Assembly (NCBI GenBank): GCA_016713885.1
Contig: JADJOF010000003.1
Span: 500,582 to 564,581, forward strand
Source: Bdellovibrionales bacterium
Lineage (GTDB): Bacteria; Bdellovibrionota; Bdellovibrionia; Bdellovibrionales; JAMPXM01
Length of the DNA: 64,000 nucleotides
Direction of reading: 5' to 3'
Shown: one piece after another, positions 47,427 to 56,030 of the stretch
Numbering within the stretch: the stretch's first letter is position 1
Layout of the letters: the number at the start of each line of letters is the position of its first letter
The notes under the pieces: model-generated
Database searches by the model: none
What the model saw: only the letters and a program-made list of their open reading frames with translations
Told to the model about the DNA's origin: nothing
Translations under genes and position numbers: made by a program

Positions 47427-48119
47427 GTGAATGTCATAAACTGGGCGAGTCAGTTCTTGATCAGTATCGGCTTGGTTATTGTCATCACCGACAATCGATT
47501 TAAACTTTTGGCGCTTACCCTATTTTGGTTGGTGAGTTTCTCAAGGAAAGGCACTCGGCGCGAAGCGGTGTTCTTTGTCGTGACCGCGGTCATCTTCACA
47601 TTTGCGAACTTCGGAGCGCTTAACAATGGCGTCTTTCGTTTTCGCGATTCCGATATTTTATTGATGCCTTGGAATGAGCTTCTGATGTGGGGATTTTACG
47701 GCCTGAACTCTTGGCGCGTCGTCGGTGGCGAAGTCTATGACGGCGTGGATCGGATCTCGTCCATTCTCCTCGCCGTTGTCTTTGCTGTTTCGTTCAGTGT
47801 GATCCGCGATGAGCGCCTGTTGGCATCGGCGCTTCTTTGTGTTCTTGTCGTGGCGCTGTTTCGCTATCATGCAAAACGAGACCTCATGTACGTGGCCTAC
47901 TTTGCGTTCATGGGTCTCGTGGTTGAGGGTTACGGTCTTCATTTCGGTTACTTGTGGTATCCCAAAACTCAATATGCAAGCTTGCCGCTCTGGGGGCCAC
48001 TCATGTGGTTGAATATCGGCTGGATCATGAGCCGATTGGGTGCACCTTTGATCGCGGAACCATCCAGACTTGGTGTTCAAAAGGCGCAGCTTGATAGGAG
48101 TTGGTTCAGTCGGAAATGA
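47427..48119 (+). CDS. multi-pass membrane protein, DUF2878-like
   Basis: Membrane protein of 230 residues with about six hydrophobic helices (WASQFLISIGLVIVIT, FFVVTAVIFTFANFGALN, ISSILLAVVFAVSFSVI, LASALLCVLVVALFRY). A Trp/Tyr-rich end, YGLHFGYLWYPKTQYASLPLWGPLMWLNIGWI, resembles DUF2878-type integral membrane proteins. The GTG at 47427 is used since the frame is open from 47166 through non-homologous sequence. It is divergent from the flavoprotein, and both could share the operator cluster at 47344. Function unknown. Confidence 0.5.
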   Translation: MNVINWASQFLISIGLVIVITDNRFKLLALTLFWLVSFSRKGTRREAVFFVVTAVIFTFANFGALNNGVFRFRDSDILLMPWNELLMWGFYGLNSWRVVGGEVYDGVDRISSILLAVVFAVSFSVIRDERLLASALLCVLVVALFRYHAKRDLMYVAYFAFMGLVVEGYGLHFGYLWYPKTQYASLPLWGPLMWLNIGWIMSRLGAPLIAEPSRLGVQKAQLDRSWFSRK

Positions 48120-48209
48120 ATTACATTCTCGTTGGAAGCTTAGTTCAAAGTTTAGATTGAATTTGTTTTGTGCGGTGAATAGGACGAGGCATATCAATCG
48201 GGGGCATCA

Positions 48210-48542
48210 ATGAAATTTCTAATTGCATTGTTCTTAACTGTATCCGCAAGCCAATCATTTGCTGGTGACTGTTTCGATCTGTCTGTCGACGGTAAGACTT
48301 GGGAGGCAACGCCATTTATATTGTGTGTTGAGCCAAACACAGGTGGCACCACAGAATACAAGCTCACTCTCTCCAAATCGAGTCAGACGGTCGCAATTTA
48401 CTACCTGAATGCGTTACCTTCGGGAGGGCGGGCATTTGGAGTCAGTGCAGCGAGTGGTTCGATCTTGGACGACAGCTTAACAATTTCTATCGGTTTCGGT
48501 GAGGTCCGTATCGGTGGCGCAACGTACTTCTACAAAGAATAG
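48210..48542 (+). CDS. small exported protein
   Basis: Exported protein of 110 residues with a clear signal peptide (FLIALFLTVSASQSFA). Two cysteines in the first third (GDCFDLSVDG, LCVEPNTGG) and a final GATYFYKE. The ribosome site GGGGG lies eight bases before the ATG. No recognised domain; probably periplasmic or secreted. Confidence 0.6.
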   Translation: MKFLIALFLTVSASQSFAGDCFDLSVDGKTWEATPFILCVEPNTGGTTEYKLTLSKSSQTVAIYYLNALPSGGRAFGVSAASGSILDDSLTISIGFGEVRIGGATYFYKE

Positions 48543-48652
48543 CTCGGTTTATAAAACGACCTTTATAGTCAGTAGGTGACTTAAGGCGTCCTGAGTTCGT
48601 GAATAATGCGCGGGTGCATTCGCGCGATCGAGAATTAGATTATTGATTGAAT

Positions 48653-48728
48653 TGGTGGACCTGACAGGGATCGAACCTGCGACCTGAAACATGCCATGCT
48701 TCCGCTCTCCCAGCTGAGCTACAGGCCC
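48653..48728 (-). tRNA. tRNA-Ala (anticodon GGC)
   Basis: A 76-base cloverleaf: acceptor stem GGGCCTG with CAGGTCC, D arm GCTC...GAGC, anticodon stem GAAGC/GTTTC with loop ATGGCAT (anticodon GGC), T arm GCAGG-TTCGATC-CCTGT and encoded CCA. Single tRNA gene, not in a cluster; a GCGCG stem follows in the downstream gap. Confidence 0.95.
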
Positions 48729-48861
48729 ACATGAGCGGCCAGCATAACTCTGATTTTTCAGATCAGGCAATCTGAGAAGTTTAAGAATAAGGGCAGTTTG
48801 CTAACTGCAGCAATGATTCGCGTGCAAAATGGGCTTGCAAAAGTCGGTATCGATCGTGACC

Positions 48862-49377
48862 ATGTCGCATATGAAAGACTTCACTCCGCGTTTCATCACC
48901 TTGGCCATCGCTGCAATATTAATCACGTCCTTAACGGTGACGGCCGAAGCCAAGGACCTCTCGAATCGCCTCGGCATCGGTTATAAAAATCAATCCAGTG
49001 TTGATCTGCCAGGCATTGCTGTTCAGTACTGGCCCGGGCCCGATCTCGGATTATCGGCGACGTTGGCGATCGATACGCAAACCAGCAATTCAAAGTTCGG
49101 TGCGATGGTGAAGCTGTACCGAGTGATTTTCCCTGAAGACAATTTGAACTTCTATCTTGGGGCAGGCGCAGGCTTGCTTTCGACTGAAACCAGCGGTCAG
49201 AACCAGTCGGGCTTTGAAATGATGGGTTTTGCTGGTGCCGAATTCTTTCTTCCGGGCCTTGAGAACGTCGGATTTAGCTTTGAGGCTGGAACTGCGATTA
49301 CGTCGATTTCGTCAGGAACACGGTTTAGAACGTTCGGCGATTCGCCCATCCGAGCAGGCGGCACGTTTTATTTTTAA
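48862..49377 (+). CDS. exported beta-barrel-like protein
   Basis: Exported protein of about 171 residues with signal LAIAAILITSLTVTAEA. The mature protein consists of short beta strands with alternating polarity (LGIGYKNQSSVDLPGIAVQYW, LGLSATLAIDTQ, FYLGAGAGLLS, VGFSFEAGTAITSI) ending IRAGGTFYF, a typical outer-membrane insertion signal with terminal aromatic residue. Start is taken at 48862; an ATG at 48871 is also possible. Confidence 0.6.
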   Translation: MSHMKDFTPRFITLAIAAILITSLTVTAEAKDLSNRLGIGYKNQSSVDLPGIAVQYWPGPDLGLSATLAIDTQTSNSKFGAMVKLYRVIFPEDNLNFYLGAGAGLLSTETSGQNQSGFEMMGFAGAEFFLPGLENVGFSFEAGTAITSISSGTRFRTFGDSPIRAGGTFYF

Positions 49378-49869
49378 GGGTGTTTTTGCCATTTTAGACC
49401 TCCCTGATTCGGCGGTCTCACTCACTTTGTGGAGACAAATTTGCCCGAAGGCGGCATCTGCTTGTCGGACAGCGGCTCAGGTCGAATATGTTCGATTTGA
49501 GGGCCTGTTCACAGCTTAAAATTTAAGCTGTTCTATCTGTGGTCAGTGTTGAAAAGGCTTCTAGATCCCATCCCGTAGCTCCTAGCGTTATTGACACAAT
49601 GCGTCCATAAGTCGATACTCTGCCGACATTGCCGTGGACCAAGACGTTAGTATGGCTTAGCGTTTTATTGCCGAAGCGGTGAGGTTGACTGAGGGGAAGA
49701 CCAAATCGAATGAGGGCGCATGTCCGAATTTCGACCCATCCTCTCTCTTAACTTTCTGTCGTTGTGACGGGTGTTTGTTAAGAAAACTAAACCTCGGGAA
49801 GAACCACCCGAGCGAATTATGAGCCTAAGAGCGCGCAATGCGTGGCTTAAGGGGATGGAGGAAACGCAC
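49378..49869. other. 492-bp leader region with palindrome and promoter
   Basis: No convincing gene. It contains a 21-base palindrome ACAGCTTAAA-A-TTTAAGCTGT (49511-49531), a promoter-like TTGACA (49591-49596) and GATACT (49614-49619) 17 bases apart, and a CTCGGG/CCCGAG hairpin (49793-49812). The promoter predicts a leader of about 240 bases before the TolQ-like gene, so an RNA-level control is possible. Confidence 0.45.
49591..49619 (+). promoter_or_regulatory. candidate sigma-70-type promoter of the gliding-type operon
   Basis: TTGACA with 17-base spacing to GATACT, first convincing promoter upstream of the TolQ-like gene at 49870. A palindrome at 49511 precedes it by 60 bases and could hold a regulator site. 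Confidence 0.5.
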
Positions 49870-50417
49870 ATGGAAATTCTCACTAAAATCGCACTTGCAT
49901 TTCAGCACGGTGGATTCTGGATGTGGCCGATTCTTGGATTCGGTCTGGTCGCAGTTGCGATCATTGTTGAGCGAACGATCGCTCTGTTTTCAAAGCGTAC
50001 TGTGAACCAGATGAATCTGGTCGCAGCCTATGAAGACAATGTTCGCCGTGGCGAACTGGATGTTGTGATTCATAAAGCCGAAGCGGCAAAGGCGACGTCA
50101 CCTGTTGCTCGCGCAATTGCAGCTGGTGCTGTTGTTGCTCGCAACTTCGGTGGAAAAGAAGAGATCCAAGGCAAAATGGACGAAGTTCTTCTTCATGAGA
50201 ACTCGGTCCTCGATAGGCGCGTTGGTTTCTAGGTCTGATCGTTGCGATCCCGGCTCTTCTTGCTTTCGCGATTCTTCAGAACCGCGCGAACATTTTGGCT
50301 GAAGACATGAACCAAGCGGCTCTCAAAGCGTTCAACTGGCTCAGCTACTCTTACGATCCGATTTCGACAAAAGCGCAAGTTGGCAAAACTGGCCGTCAGC
50401 CCGAGGCAAACGCTTAA
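49870..50417 (+). pseudogene. TolQ/ExbB/MotA-type proton channel subunit (AglX-like), internal deletion
   Basis: First gene of the gliding-type operon, with GGAGG nine bases before the ATG. TM1 is GLVAVAIIVERTIALFS; the cytoplasmic arm VNQMNLVAAYEDNVRRG and HENSVLDRRVGF follow. The frame then stops (50230), and the last helix GLIVAIPALLAFAIL appears in another frame, continuing QNRANILAEDMNQAALKAFN to 50417. The segment that normally carries the middle transmembrane helix, about 55 residues, is missing at the join. So this copy cannot make a full channel as written; a real deletion or an assembly collapse are both possible. Confidence 0.7.
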
Positions 50418-50468
50418 TCGTGTTTGTTTGAGATTAACGCTTAAACTCACGCGAAAGCGGAGAGGCCT

Positions 50469-50918
50469 ATGAGCAAAAAGAAGCATCTCGAATTCGAGAT
50501 TAACCTGATTCCTGCGATTGACCTTTTGTCGGTCTGTATTTGCTTTCTGCTTTTGACAGCGGTGTGGCTCCATGTCGGAGCTCTCAACGTGAAGCAAGCG
50601 GTGGGCGGACAGCCGGCGAGCGAGTCGGTAAAAAAGCCGACAGTTTGGGTTCAACTGGATGGCAAAGGTGGCGTGGCATTCGATGTGCGTGATGCCCGCG
50701 TTCCTGCCAAACTCGCAAAAGCGAAAATTGAAGGTAAAGAGGGAAAGCCTGATCTCGAGGCCTTAAAGGGTCTTGTGACAGATCTCAAAGCGGCAGAACC
50801 AGCTCTGACGACAGTGCTGATTCAACCGCAGGCGGCAACACTCTACGAAGATATTATCGACGTGATGGACTCTTTTAAGAAAGAGGGTCTGATCGATCTT
50901 GGCGTTGCGCCTCTTTGA
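50469..50918 (+). CDS. ExbD/TolR-like protein (first copy)
   Basis: Membrane-anchored TolR/ExbD-type partner of the proton channel, 149 residues. A single N-terminal helix carries the conserved Asp of the proton path in LIPAIDLLSVCICFLLLTA; the periplasmic domain follows (VWVQLDGKGGVAF, TVLIQPQAATLYEDIIDVMD). Start follows GGAGAGG. It is 51 bases after the TolQ-like gene and comes before a second TolR-like gene, as in myxobacterial AglV/AglS pairs. Confidence 0.8.
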   Translation: MSKKKHLEFEINLIPAIDLLSVCICFLLLTAVWLHVGALNVKQAVGGQPASESVKKPTVWVQLDGKGGVAFDVRDARVPAKLAKAKIEGKEGKPDLEALKGLVTDLKAAEPALTTVLIQPQAATLYEDIIDVMDSFKKEGLIDLGVAPL

Positions 50919-50946
50919 TAGGGCTTATTGAGAAGGGTAGAAGTCA

Positions 50947-51444
50947 ATGTTGAGCACAAGTATTGTTAAACAGACGGCTTTTCATAGCGTGATCGGCGAA
51001 TCTTCGATCATCGCTCCTGAGAGCGAGAGAAAGCATCGCAATATCGTCGCCGATCTTTTGCTGACGGCGCTGATCGATGCATTTTCGATCCTGGTGATCT
51101 TTCTTTTGATGAGCTTCTCGTCGACTGGCGAGATTCTGTATCTCGGAAAAGGTCAGGAACTTCCAAAGGCGGCCGCTGGCGATCAACTCGAGCGGAACCC
51201 GGTTGTGAAGTTTGATGAGGGCAAGGTCTATATCGAAGACAAAGAAGTGACCGGTGACGGCTTGGTTGAGGCGCTTCTCGATCTTCGCAAGAAGTTTCAA
51301 GAGACTCGGCCTGGCGAAGAGTTCCCGGGAATGCTGACGGTCCAAGCGGACCGTCGTGTGAAGTACGAGCAGCTTTCGAGTATCGTTCAGGCCTCAGCGC
51401 ATGCTGGGTATAGCGATATCAAGTTTGCCGTGGTCATGAAGTAA
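50947..51444 (+). CDS. ExbD/TolR-like protein (second copy)
   Basis: 165 residues. The helix carrying the conserved acid reads LLLTALIDAFSILVIFLLM; the periplasmic part contains YIEDKEVTGDGLVEALLDL and LTVQADRRVKYEQLSSIVQ. A longer cytoplasmic N-terminus (IVKQTAFHSVIGESSI) distinguishes it from the first copy. Two different TolR-like proteins with one TolQ-like protein are characteristic of the gliding-motor type rather than the TolQRA system. Confidence 0.8.
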   Translation: MLSTSIVKQTAFHSVIGESSIIAPESERKHRNIVADLLLTALIDAFSILVIFLLMSFSSTGEILYLGKGQELPKAAAGDQLERNPVVKFDEGKVYIEDKEVTGDGLVEALLDLRKKFQETRPGEEFPGMLTVQADRRVKYEQLSSIVQASAHAGYSDIKFAVVMK

Positions 51445-51473
51445 AACTGTTTTTTTGATATGGGAGTCGGGGA

Positions 51474-54400
51474 ATGACCAGCAAAGCTTGGATGGCTCTG
51501 AGAAACTCAACAAGAGGAACCGTTGCGGGATACGCAACGGCTTTTGTTTTGGGTTTTGGTCTTATGGGGAATGCTCGCGCGGCCGACAAAGAAACGCGCG
51601 ATCTTTTGATTAATAAACTGACTCAGGTCTACAGCAGCTTGGCTCCTGTCGATACGTCGCGGACGCCGATTACTCTGCGTCTTGCCGATCTTCATGCCGA
51701 GCGCGCGCGGGCTGCGGCGATGGACGAACTTCAGAACGGTTGCACGGTTTGTGTTGCCGGCAAAGAAGATCGTCAAAAGGCGCTTCGCTATTATCAGGAA
51801 GTGATGCCAAAGCTTTCCGAAGGCCAGTTGGCGAAAGTTTTGCCGCAAGTAGGTCACCTCTTTGAGATGATCGGGCAAGAGGGCAAGGCTGTTGAGATTT
51901 ACGAAAAAGTTGTGCGTGAAAACAAGCAACCAGAGGCCGTTGCGGAAGCGAATCTTTCTCTTGCAGAGGTTCACTTCAAGCGCCGTAACTTTGAAGGCGC
52001 AAAGAAGTACTACACGGCCGTTTTGGCGACATCGCAGTCAGGCTCAAAGGGCTTGGCGGCATATCGCTTGGCATGGTGTGAGTTCAATACGGGAAAACTC
52101 GAAGAGTCGATTGCGGGCTTAAAGAAGATTCTGGTTACTCCAGAGCTTTCGTCGCGTTCGGCATCTGCCGGTGTCATTCAAGTTGATCGTCAGTTCCAAG
52201 AAGAAGTGTCGCGCGATTTGGCGACGTTCTTGGCGCGCAAACAGGTCACGGTCACCGACGCAAAAATGATTTACGATCTGAGTCCGGATACAGTGAAGCT
52301 TGCGAACTTGGCTTATTTGGCCAACGAAGCTGAGCGTCTGGGGCAGAAGCAGTCTGCGGTCACGCTCTGGAGATTCTCGCAGGAGCGTCAGACAAAACCG
52401 CGTGCACGCGTTGAGGGTCATATCCGCATTGGTCAGCTCGAGATGGAGCAGAAGAATGCCAAAGCGGCTGGACAAGAGTTTGAGCTCGCGATGAACCTAT
52501 GGCCTTCGGTCATTGGCAGCGCACAAGACGATGAAGCCAAAGAAATGAAGGCTCGTCTGCGTAAGTTTGTTCTCGACTGGAACCGCAGCGAGAAGACGGC
52601 GCCAAGTGATGAATTGGCGGCTTCTTACAAGACTTATATTTCAACCTTCCCGGCTGAAGCCGACATGACGGTCTGGGCCGCTCAGGTCTATCGTGAGAAG
52701 AAGCAGTATCAGGAAGCCATCAGTCTTTACCAAAAGGGAGCTCAGCTTTATTCGGTACAGATGAAGGCCGCTGCCAAGGCGGATGAAAAGAAGGCCGCGG
52801 CTGACGCGATGGAAAGCGCGCTTTTGGCGACTATCGAAACGGGCGAGTTATCAAAAGATCAAGGTCTTTTGGTTTCGGCTTATGATTCGTATTTAGCGCT
52901 CTCAGTTGATCGCAAACGCGAGATCGAAGTTCTCTATCAGAAAGCTCATATCACTTATGAAAAAGGTGATCACGGGGTGGCTGCTGAACAGATGCGGTCG
53001 ATTGCGTTCATGACTCAGGCCAAGTCGCCTGACGCATTGAAGGTTCGAACCCAAGCGGCCGACCTTGCTCTCGATGCTCTGGTGCTTTTGAAAGATGATG
53101 AGAAAATTGAAAAGTGGGCGAAGGATTTCGCGCAGCTCTTCCCGAAGGAGGCAGCAGACTATGCGAAAGTTGCTCGTAAGTCGGTTCTGACTCAATCGAC
53201 GGCCTTTGCAGCTGGCGATAAGGCCAACTACGAGCGCGCATGGCAGGTTCTTTCGCGGTTCGACCTCGCGTCGACAACAGCTGAGGACAAAGCGGCTTAT
53301 TTGAAGAATAAACTGATTCTCGCGGAGAAGACCGGTCGCTTTGCTGAAGCTCGGGATACAGCGGATCAGATGCTGAAGGCACAGTCGACCTCGACCGAGG
53401 ATCGGCAGTATGCTCTCACGCGAAAAGCTTGGCTCTCAGAGTTGATTTTGGATTTTGACGGTGCGCTTTTGGCGACACAGCAGCTGAAACCAACACCAGT
53501 TGTTCCAGAGGAACAGCGCCTGTTGAAGCTTGCTATGTATGCGGACCTGGCCGACAAAGATGCAAAACCCTTCTTGGCGCAATATCTTTCAGTTTCGAAG
53601 GATGAAGACAAGCAGCTGACAATTGCGACGCAGCTTGTGCGTGAAGCGAAAGATCAAGTGAAAGAGCTTGAAAAGCAGCGCTCGGTTCTGGTGAAAAAAC
53701 CGGACCTCTACGCTCGTCTTCTTTTGGAAGTGGCCGCAAAGCTTGGTCGCGTCGACATGGCAAAGACAGCCATTCAGCAAAAAGCGATTGCGACGACTCC
53801 GTCAGGACGACTGTTGAGTCGTATGGTGGTTTTGGCTGACGTTGAGAAGGCCAAGGCGACGGTGGCGGCTCATCAGCTCGATGGTTCGACACAGAAGAAG
53901 CTCGCTTCAACTCTCAAGGCTCGCGTATCGATGATCGATGGACTCGAGAAGCTTGCGTCGCAAGCGGTTGATAGTGGTGATTGGACGGCTCAGCTTGTGG
54001 CGCTTGACCTGCTTTCACGCGAGGCCGAGCGTTTCTATTCTGAAATTTTATCTTTGCCTGTTCCCGCTGGTCTTTCGGGCGAGGATGAGCAGCAGTATCT
54101 TTCGCTTCTCTCCCAGCAAGCGGCTCCGTATCAGGTGAAGTCGCAGGACGTTAAGAAGAAGGTCGACGAGTTCTGGTCACAGAAAACCGCGATTCAGGCG
54201 CTGGAGGCTTCGTTGACGGAGTCGACAGGGGCGCTTCGTGGTCTTGTTGTGAAAGAAATTGGTGTTTTGGCGGCGATTGCTCCAGACGCCGTGAAGACCC
54301 AGCTGACGAGCCTTGCGGCTCGCCCAGAAGCACAGGCCACGGTTAAGCCGGCTCTGGCTGAAATCGAGTCGGCCCGCCAGGCGGTTCGCGAACAGCCTCT

Positions 54401-54536
54401 AAGCCGAGAGCGTCTCGAGAGTCTTTTGAAACTTGAGCGTCAAGCCGGTCGAGTGGCCATGGTTTCTTATCTTGAAGGTCGGTTGTCGAATCTTGGAAGC
54501 GGATCAGCGTCTACCGGCGCGTCCGACAAGAAGTGA
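51474..54536 (+). CDS. large exported TPR-repeat protein (AglT-like)
   Basis: Periplasmic protein of 1,020 residues with signal GYATAFVLGFGLMGNARA. It is made of many helical TPR-like repeats, for example YYQEVMPKLSEGQLAKVLPQ, AVEIYEKVVRENKQPEAVAE and EAISLYQKGAQLYSVQMKA, running through the length. In gliding-type operons such proteins act as periplasmic scaffold. It follows the second TolR-like gene by 29 bases, and its stop overlaps a small gene (TGA in GTGA). Confidence 0.75.
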   Translation: MTSKAWMALRNSTRGTVAGYATAFVLGFGLMGNARAADKETRDLLINKLTQVYSSLAPVDTSRTPITLRLADLHAERARAAAMDELQNGCTVCVAGKEDRQKALRYYQEVMPKLSEGQLAKVLPQVGHLFEMIGQEGKAVEIYEKVVRENKQPEAVAEANLSLAEVHFKRRNFEGAKKYYTAVLATSQSGSKGLAAYRLAWCEFNTGKLEESIAGLKKILVTPELSSRSASAGVIQVDRQFQEEVSRDLATFLARKQVTVTDAKMIYDLSPDTVKLANLAYLANEAERLGQKQSAVTLWRFSQERQTKPRARVEGHIRIGQLEMEQKNAKAAGQEFELAMNLWPSVIGSAQDDEAKEMKARLRKFVLDWNRSEKTAPSDELAASYKTYISTFPAEADMTVWAAQVYREKKQYQEAISLYQKGAQLYSVQMKAAAKADEKKAAADAMESALLATIETGELSKDQGLLVSAYDSYLALSVDRKREIEVLYQKAHITYEKGDHGVAAEQMRSIAFMTQAKSPDALKVRTQAADLALDALVLLKDDEKIEKWAKDFAQLFPKEAADYAKVARKSVLTQSTAFAAGDKANYERAWQVLSRFDLASTTAEDKAAYLKNKLILAEKTGRFAEARDTADQMLKAQSTSTEDRQYALTRKAWLSELILDFDGALLATQQLKPTPVVPEEQRLLKLAMYADLADKDAKPFLAQYLSVSKDEDKQLTIATQLVREAKDQVKELEKQRSVLVKKPDLYARLLLEVAAKLGRVDMAKTAIQQKAIATTPSGRLLSRMVVLADVEKAKATVAAHQLDGSTQKKLASTLKARVSMIDGLEKLASQAVDSGDWTAQLVALDLLSREAERFYSEILSLPVPAGLSGEDEQQYLSLLSQQAAPYQVKSQDVKKKVDEFWSQKTAIQALEASLTESTGALRGLVVKEIGVLAAIAPDAVKTQLTSLAARPEAQATVKPALAEIESARQAVREQPLSRERLESLLKLERQAGRVAMVSYLEGRLSNLGSGSASTGASDKK

Positions 54537-54814
54537 GGTTTTCGGTGAAACATTTGATGATGGCTTTTTTGCTAGCGGTTGTTTCGGGGTTTTCGGCGCA
54601 GGTTTTGGCGCAGTCAGATACAGCTGACGCGACAAAAGTGGCAAAGAAGAAGAAGTCGACAGAGATGAGTTTCGACGACGTTTTGGTCCAGGGTAAGTAT
54701 CACTTCTCTGATGAGGCCGTGACGACAGTTGAAGACGATAACGTTTTGGATGCGCTTTTGGGCGTTCGAACGGACTTTAAGGACCGCGTGAAGAAGTCGA
54801 CAGCCCGCCATTGA
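54533..54814 (+). CDS. small exported protein of the gliding-type operon
   Basis: Exported protein of about 93 residues with signal HLMMAFLLAVVSGFSAQVLA. The mature part has a lysine cluster (VAKKKKSTEMSFDD) and acidic VEDDNVLDALLG. GTG at 54533 overlaps the stop of the TPR gene; an in-frame GTG at 54545 is an alternative. It sits between the scaffold and the TonB-like protein. No recognised domain. Confidence 0.55.
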   Translation: MRFSVKHLMMAFLLAVVSGFSAQVLAQSDTADATKVAKKKKSTEMSFDDVLVQGKYHFSDEAVTTVEDDNVLDALLGVRTDFKDRVKKSTARH

Positions 54815-54874
54815 GGTGTTGGCTTCTTGTGTAGTTGATTTTGAACTGAATGGTAACCTTGGAAGGGTAAGCCG

Positions 54875-56020
54875 ATGAGTGAAGTAAAAAAACTCGGTTT
54901 AGAAAACAAAGATGGCGTTGTGGTGCGAGCGATGGCTTGGCCAGCGTCGGAGGCGGAATCGGCAACGTTGGTGAAACGCCACGATACGAAACGCCTTGAG
55001 CTTCTCGCTTCGGTGCAGGGGTTAAAAAACCAGAAGATCGGCTATGACACTTTGGCGGTGATCGAGCGCGCTGCTGTGGCATCGGCGCCGGTAGCAATTG
55101 AAGGGATCGGCCGCTTGGTCGCGATGTCTTCTGATGCTGTGACACTTAAAAATGAAGTAGTGTCGGCTGAGAACGATAAAAACTGGCGCCTTTCGGTATC
55201 AGCTGTTGCGCTTGGTGCGATTGTCTTTTTGTCGATCGTCATGACTCGTCCTCTCGAGAATGCAAAACTTGAGCAGCAGTTGAAGCAGCAGGTTGTTCAG
55301 ATCGTTAAGAACATTCCGGTAAAGCCGCAGCCGGTTCAACAGGCTGTATCTAAGACAGTCGAGACAACTCAAACGGTTAAACCGACAAACAAGACAGCGA
55401 CGATTAAGCGCATGGGCGCGCTCGCAGTTTTGGGATCACTTAAAACGGGATCACAAAAAGGTGGATTGAATCTTGGAGCCGTGAACACGACGGCAGGTCC
55501 TGGCCTCGGTGGAACTGGTGGTTCTGGCGGCGCGCAAACTTCGATTTACGCCAAAGGCTTGGTTGCAGCCCCACTCGGTGCGGGCGGCAATATGCAGGGC
55601 GGTGGTGGCTACGGTACCAAGGGTAAGGGCGGCGGCCAGGCGGGCTATGGCAAGCTTTCGCTTGTCGGTTCGGCTGGAACATCGCCGATTCCACTTGGTC
55701 GCGAAGCGATTATCGAAGGTGGGCTTGATCGCGATTTGATCGCCGATGTGGTCAACCGCAACATGGGTCAGATTCGTTTCTGCTATGAGCAGGGACTCCA
55801 AGGCGATCCGGCCTTGGCGGGTCGAGTGGCGATTGGTTGGATCATCGGCGGCAACGGGCAGGTGAAGACCGCGTCTGTTGAGTCGACGACTCTGAATTCT
55901 AAATTAGTTGAAGACTGTATTTTGCTTCGCTTGAGGACTTGGAAATTCCCACTTCCAGATGGCGGATCAGACGTTAAGGTTTCATTCCCGTTCGTTCTGC
56001 GACGAACAGGTCAAGGTTGA
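54875..56020 (+). CDS. TonB-like protein with AgmX/PglI C-terminal domain
   Basis: Inner-membrane protein of 381 residues. One helix (WRLSVSAVALGAIVFLSIVM, residues 104-124), a Lys/Gln-rich linker, a glycine-rich tract (GGTGGSGGAQTSIYAK, LGAGGNMQGGGGYG) and a C-terminal domain from about residue 280: GGLDRDLIADVVNRNMGQIR, FCYEQGLQGDPALAGRV and CILLRLRTWKFPLPDG. This is the AgmX/PglI-type tail that behaves as a TonB C-terminus in gliding machinery. It links the energised TolQR-like complex to the outer membrane. Confidence 0.8.
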   Translation: MSEVKKLGLENKDGVVVRAMAWPASEAESATLVKRHDTKRLELLASVQGLKNQKIGYDTLAVIERAAVASAPVAIEGIGRLVAMSSDAVTLKNEVVSAENDKNWRLSVSAVALGAIVFLSIVMTRPLENAKLEQQLKQQVVQIVKNIPVKPQPVQQAVSKTVETTQTVKPTNKTATIKRMGALAVLGSLKTGSQKGGLNLGAVNTTAGPGLGGTGGSGGAQTSIYAKGLVAAPLGAGGNMQGGGGYGTKGKGGGQAGYGKLSLVGSAGTSPIPLGREAIIEGGLDRDLIADVVNRNMGQIRFCYEQGLQGDPALAGRVAIGWIIGGNGQVKTASVESTTLNSKLVEDCILLRLRTWKFPLPDGGSDVKVSFPFVLRRTGQG

Positions 56021-56030
56021 GGGGATCACC

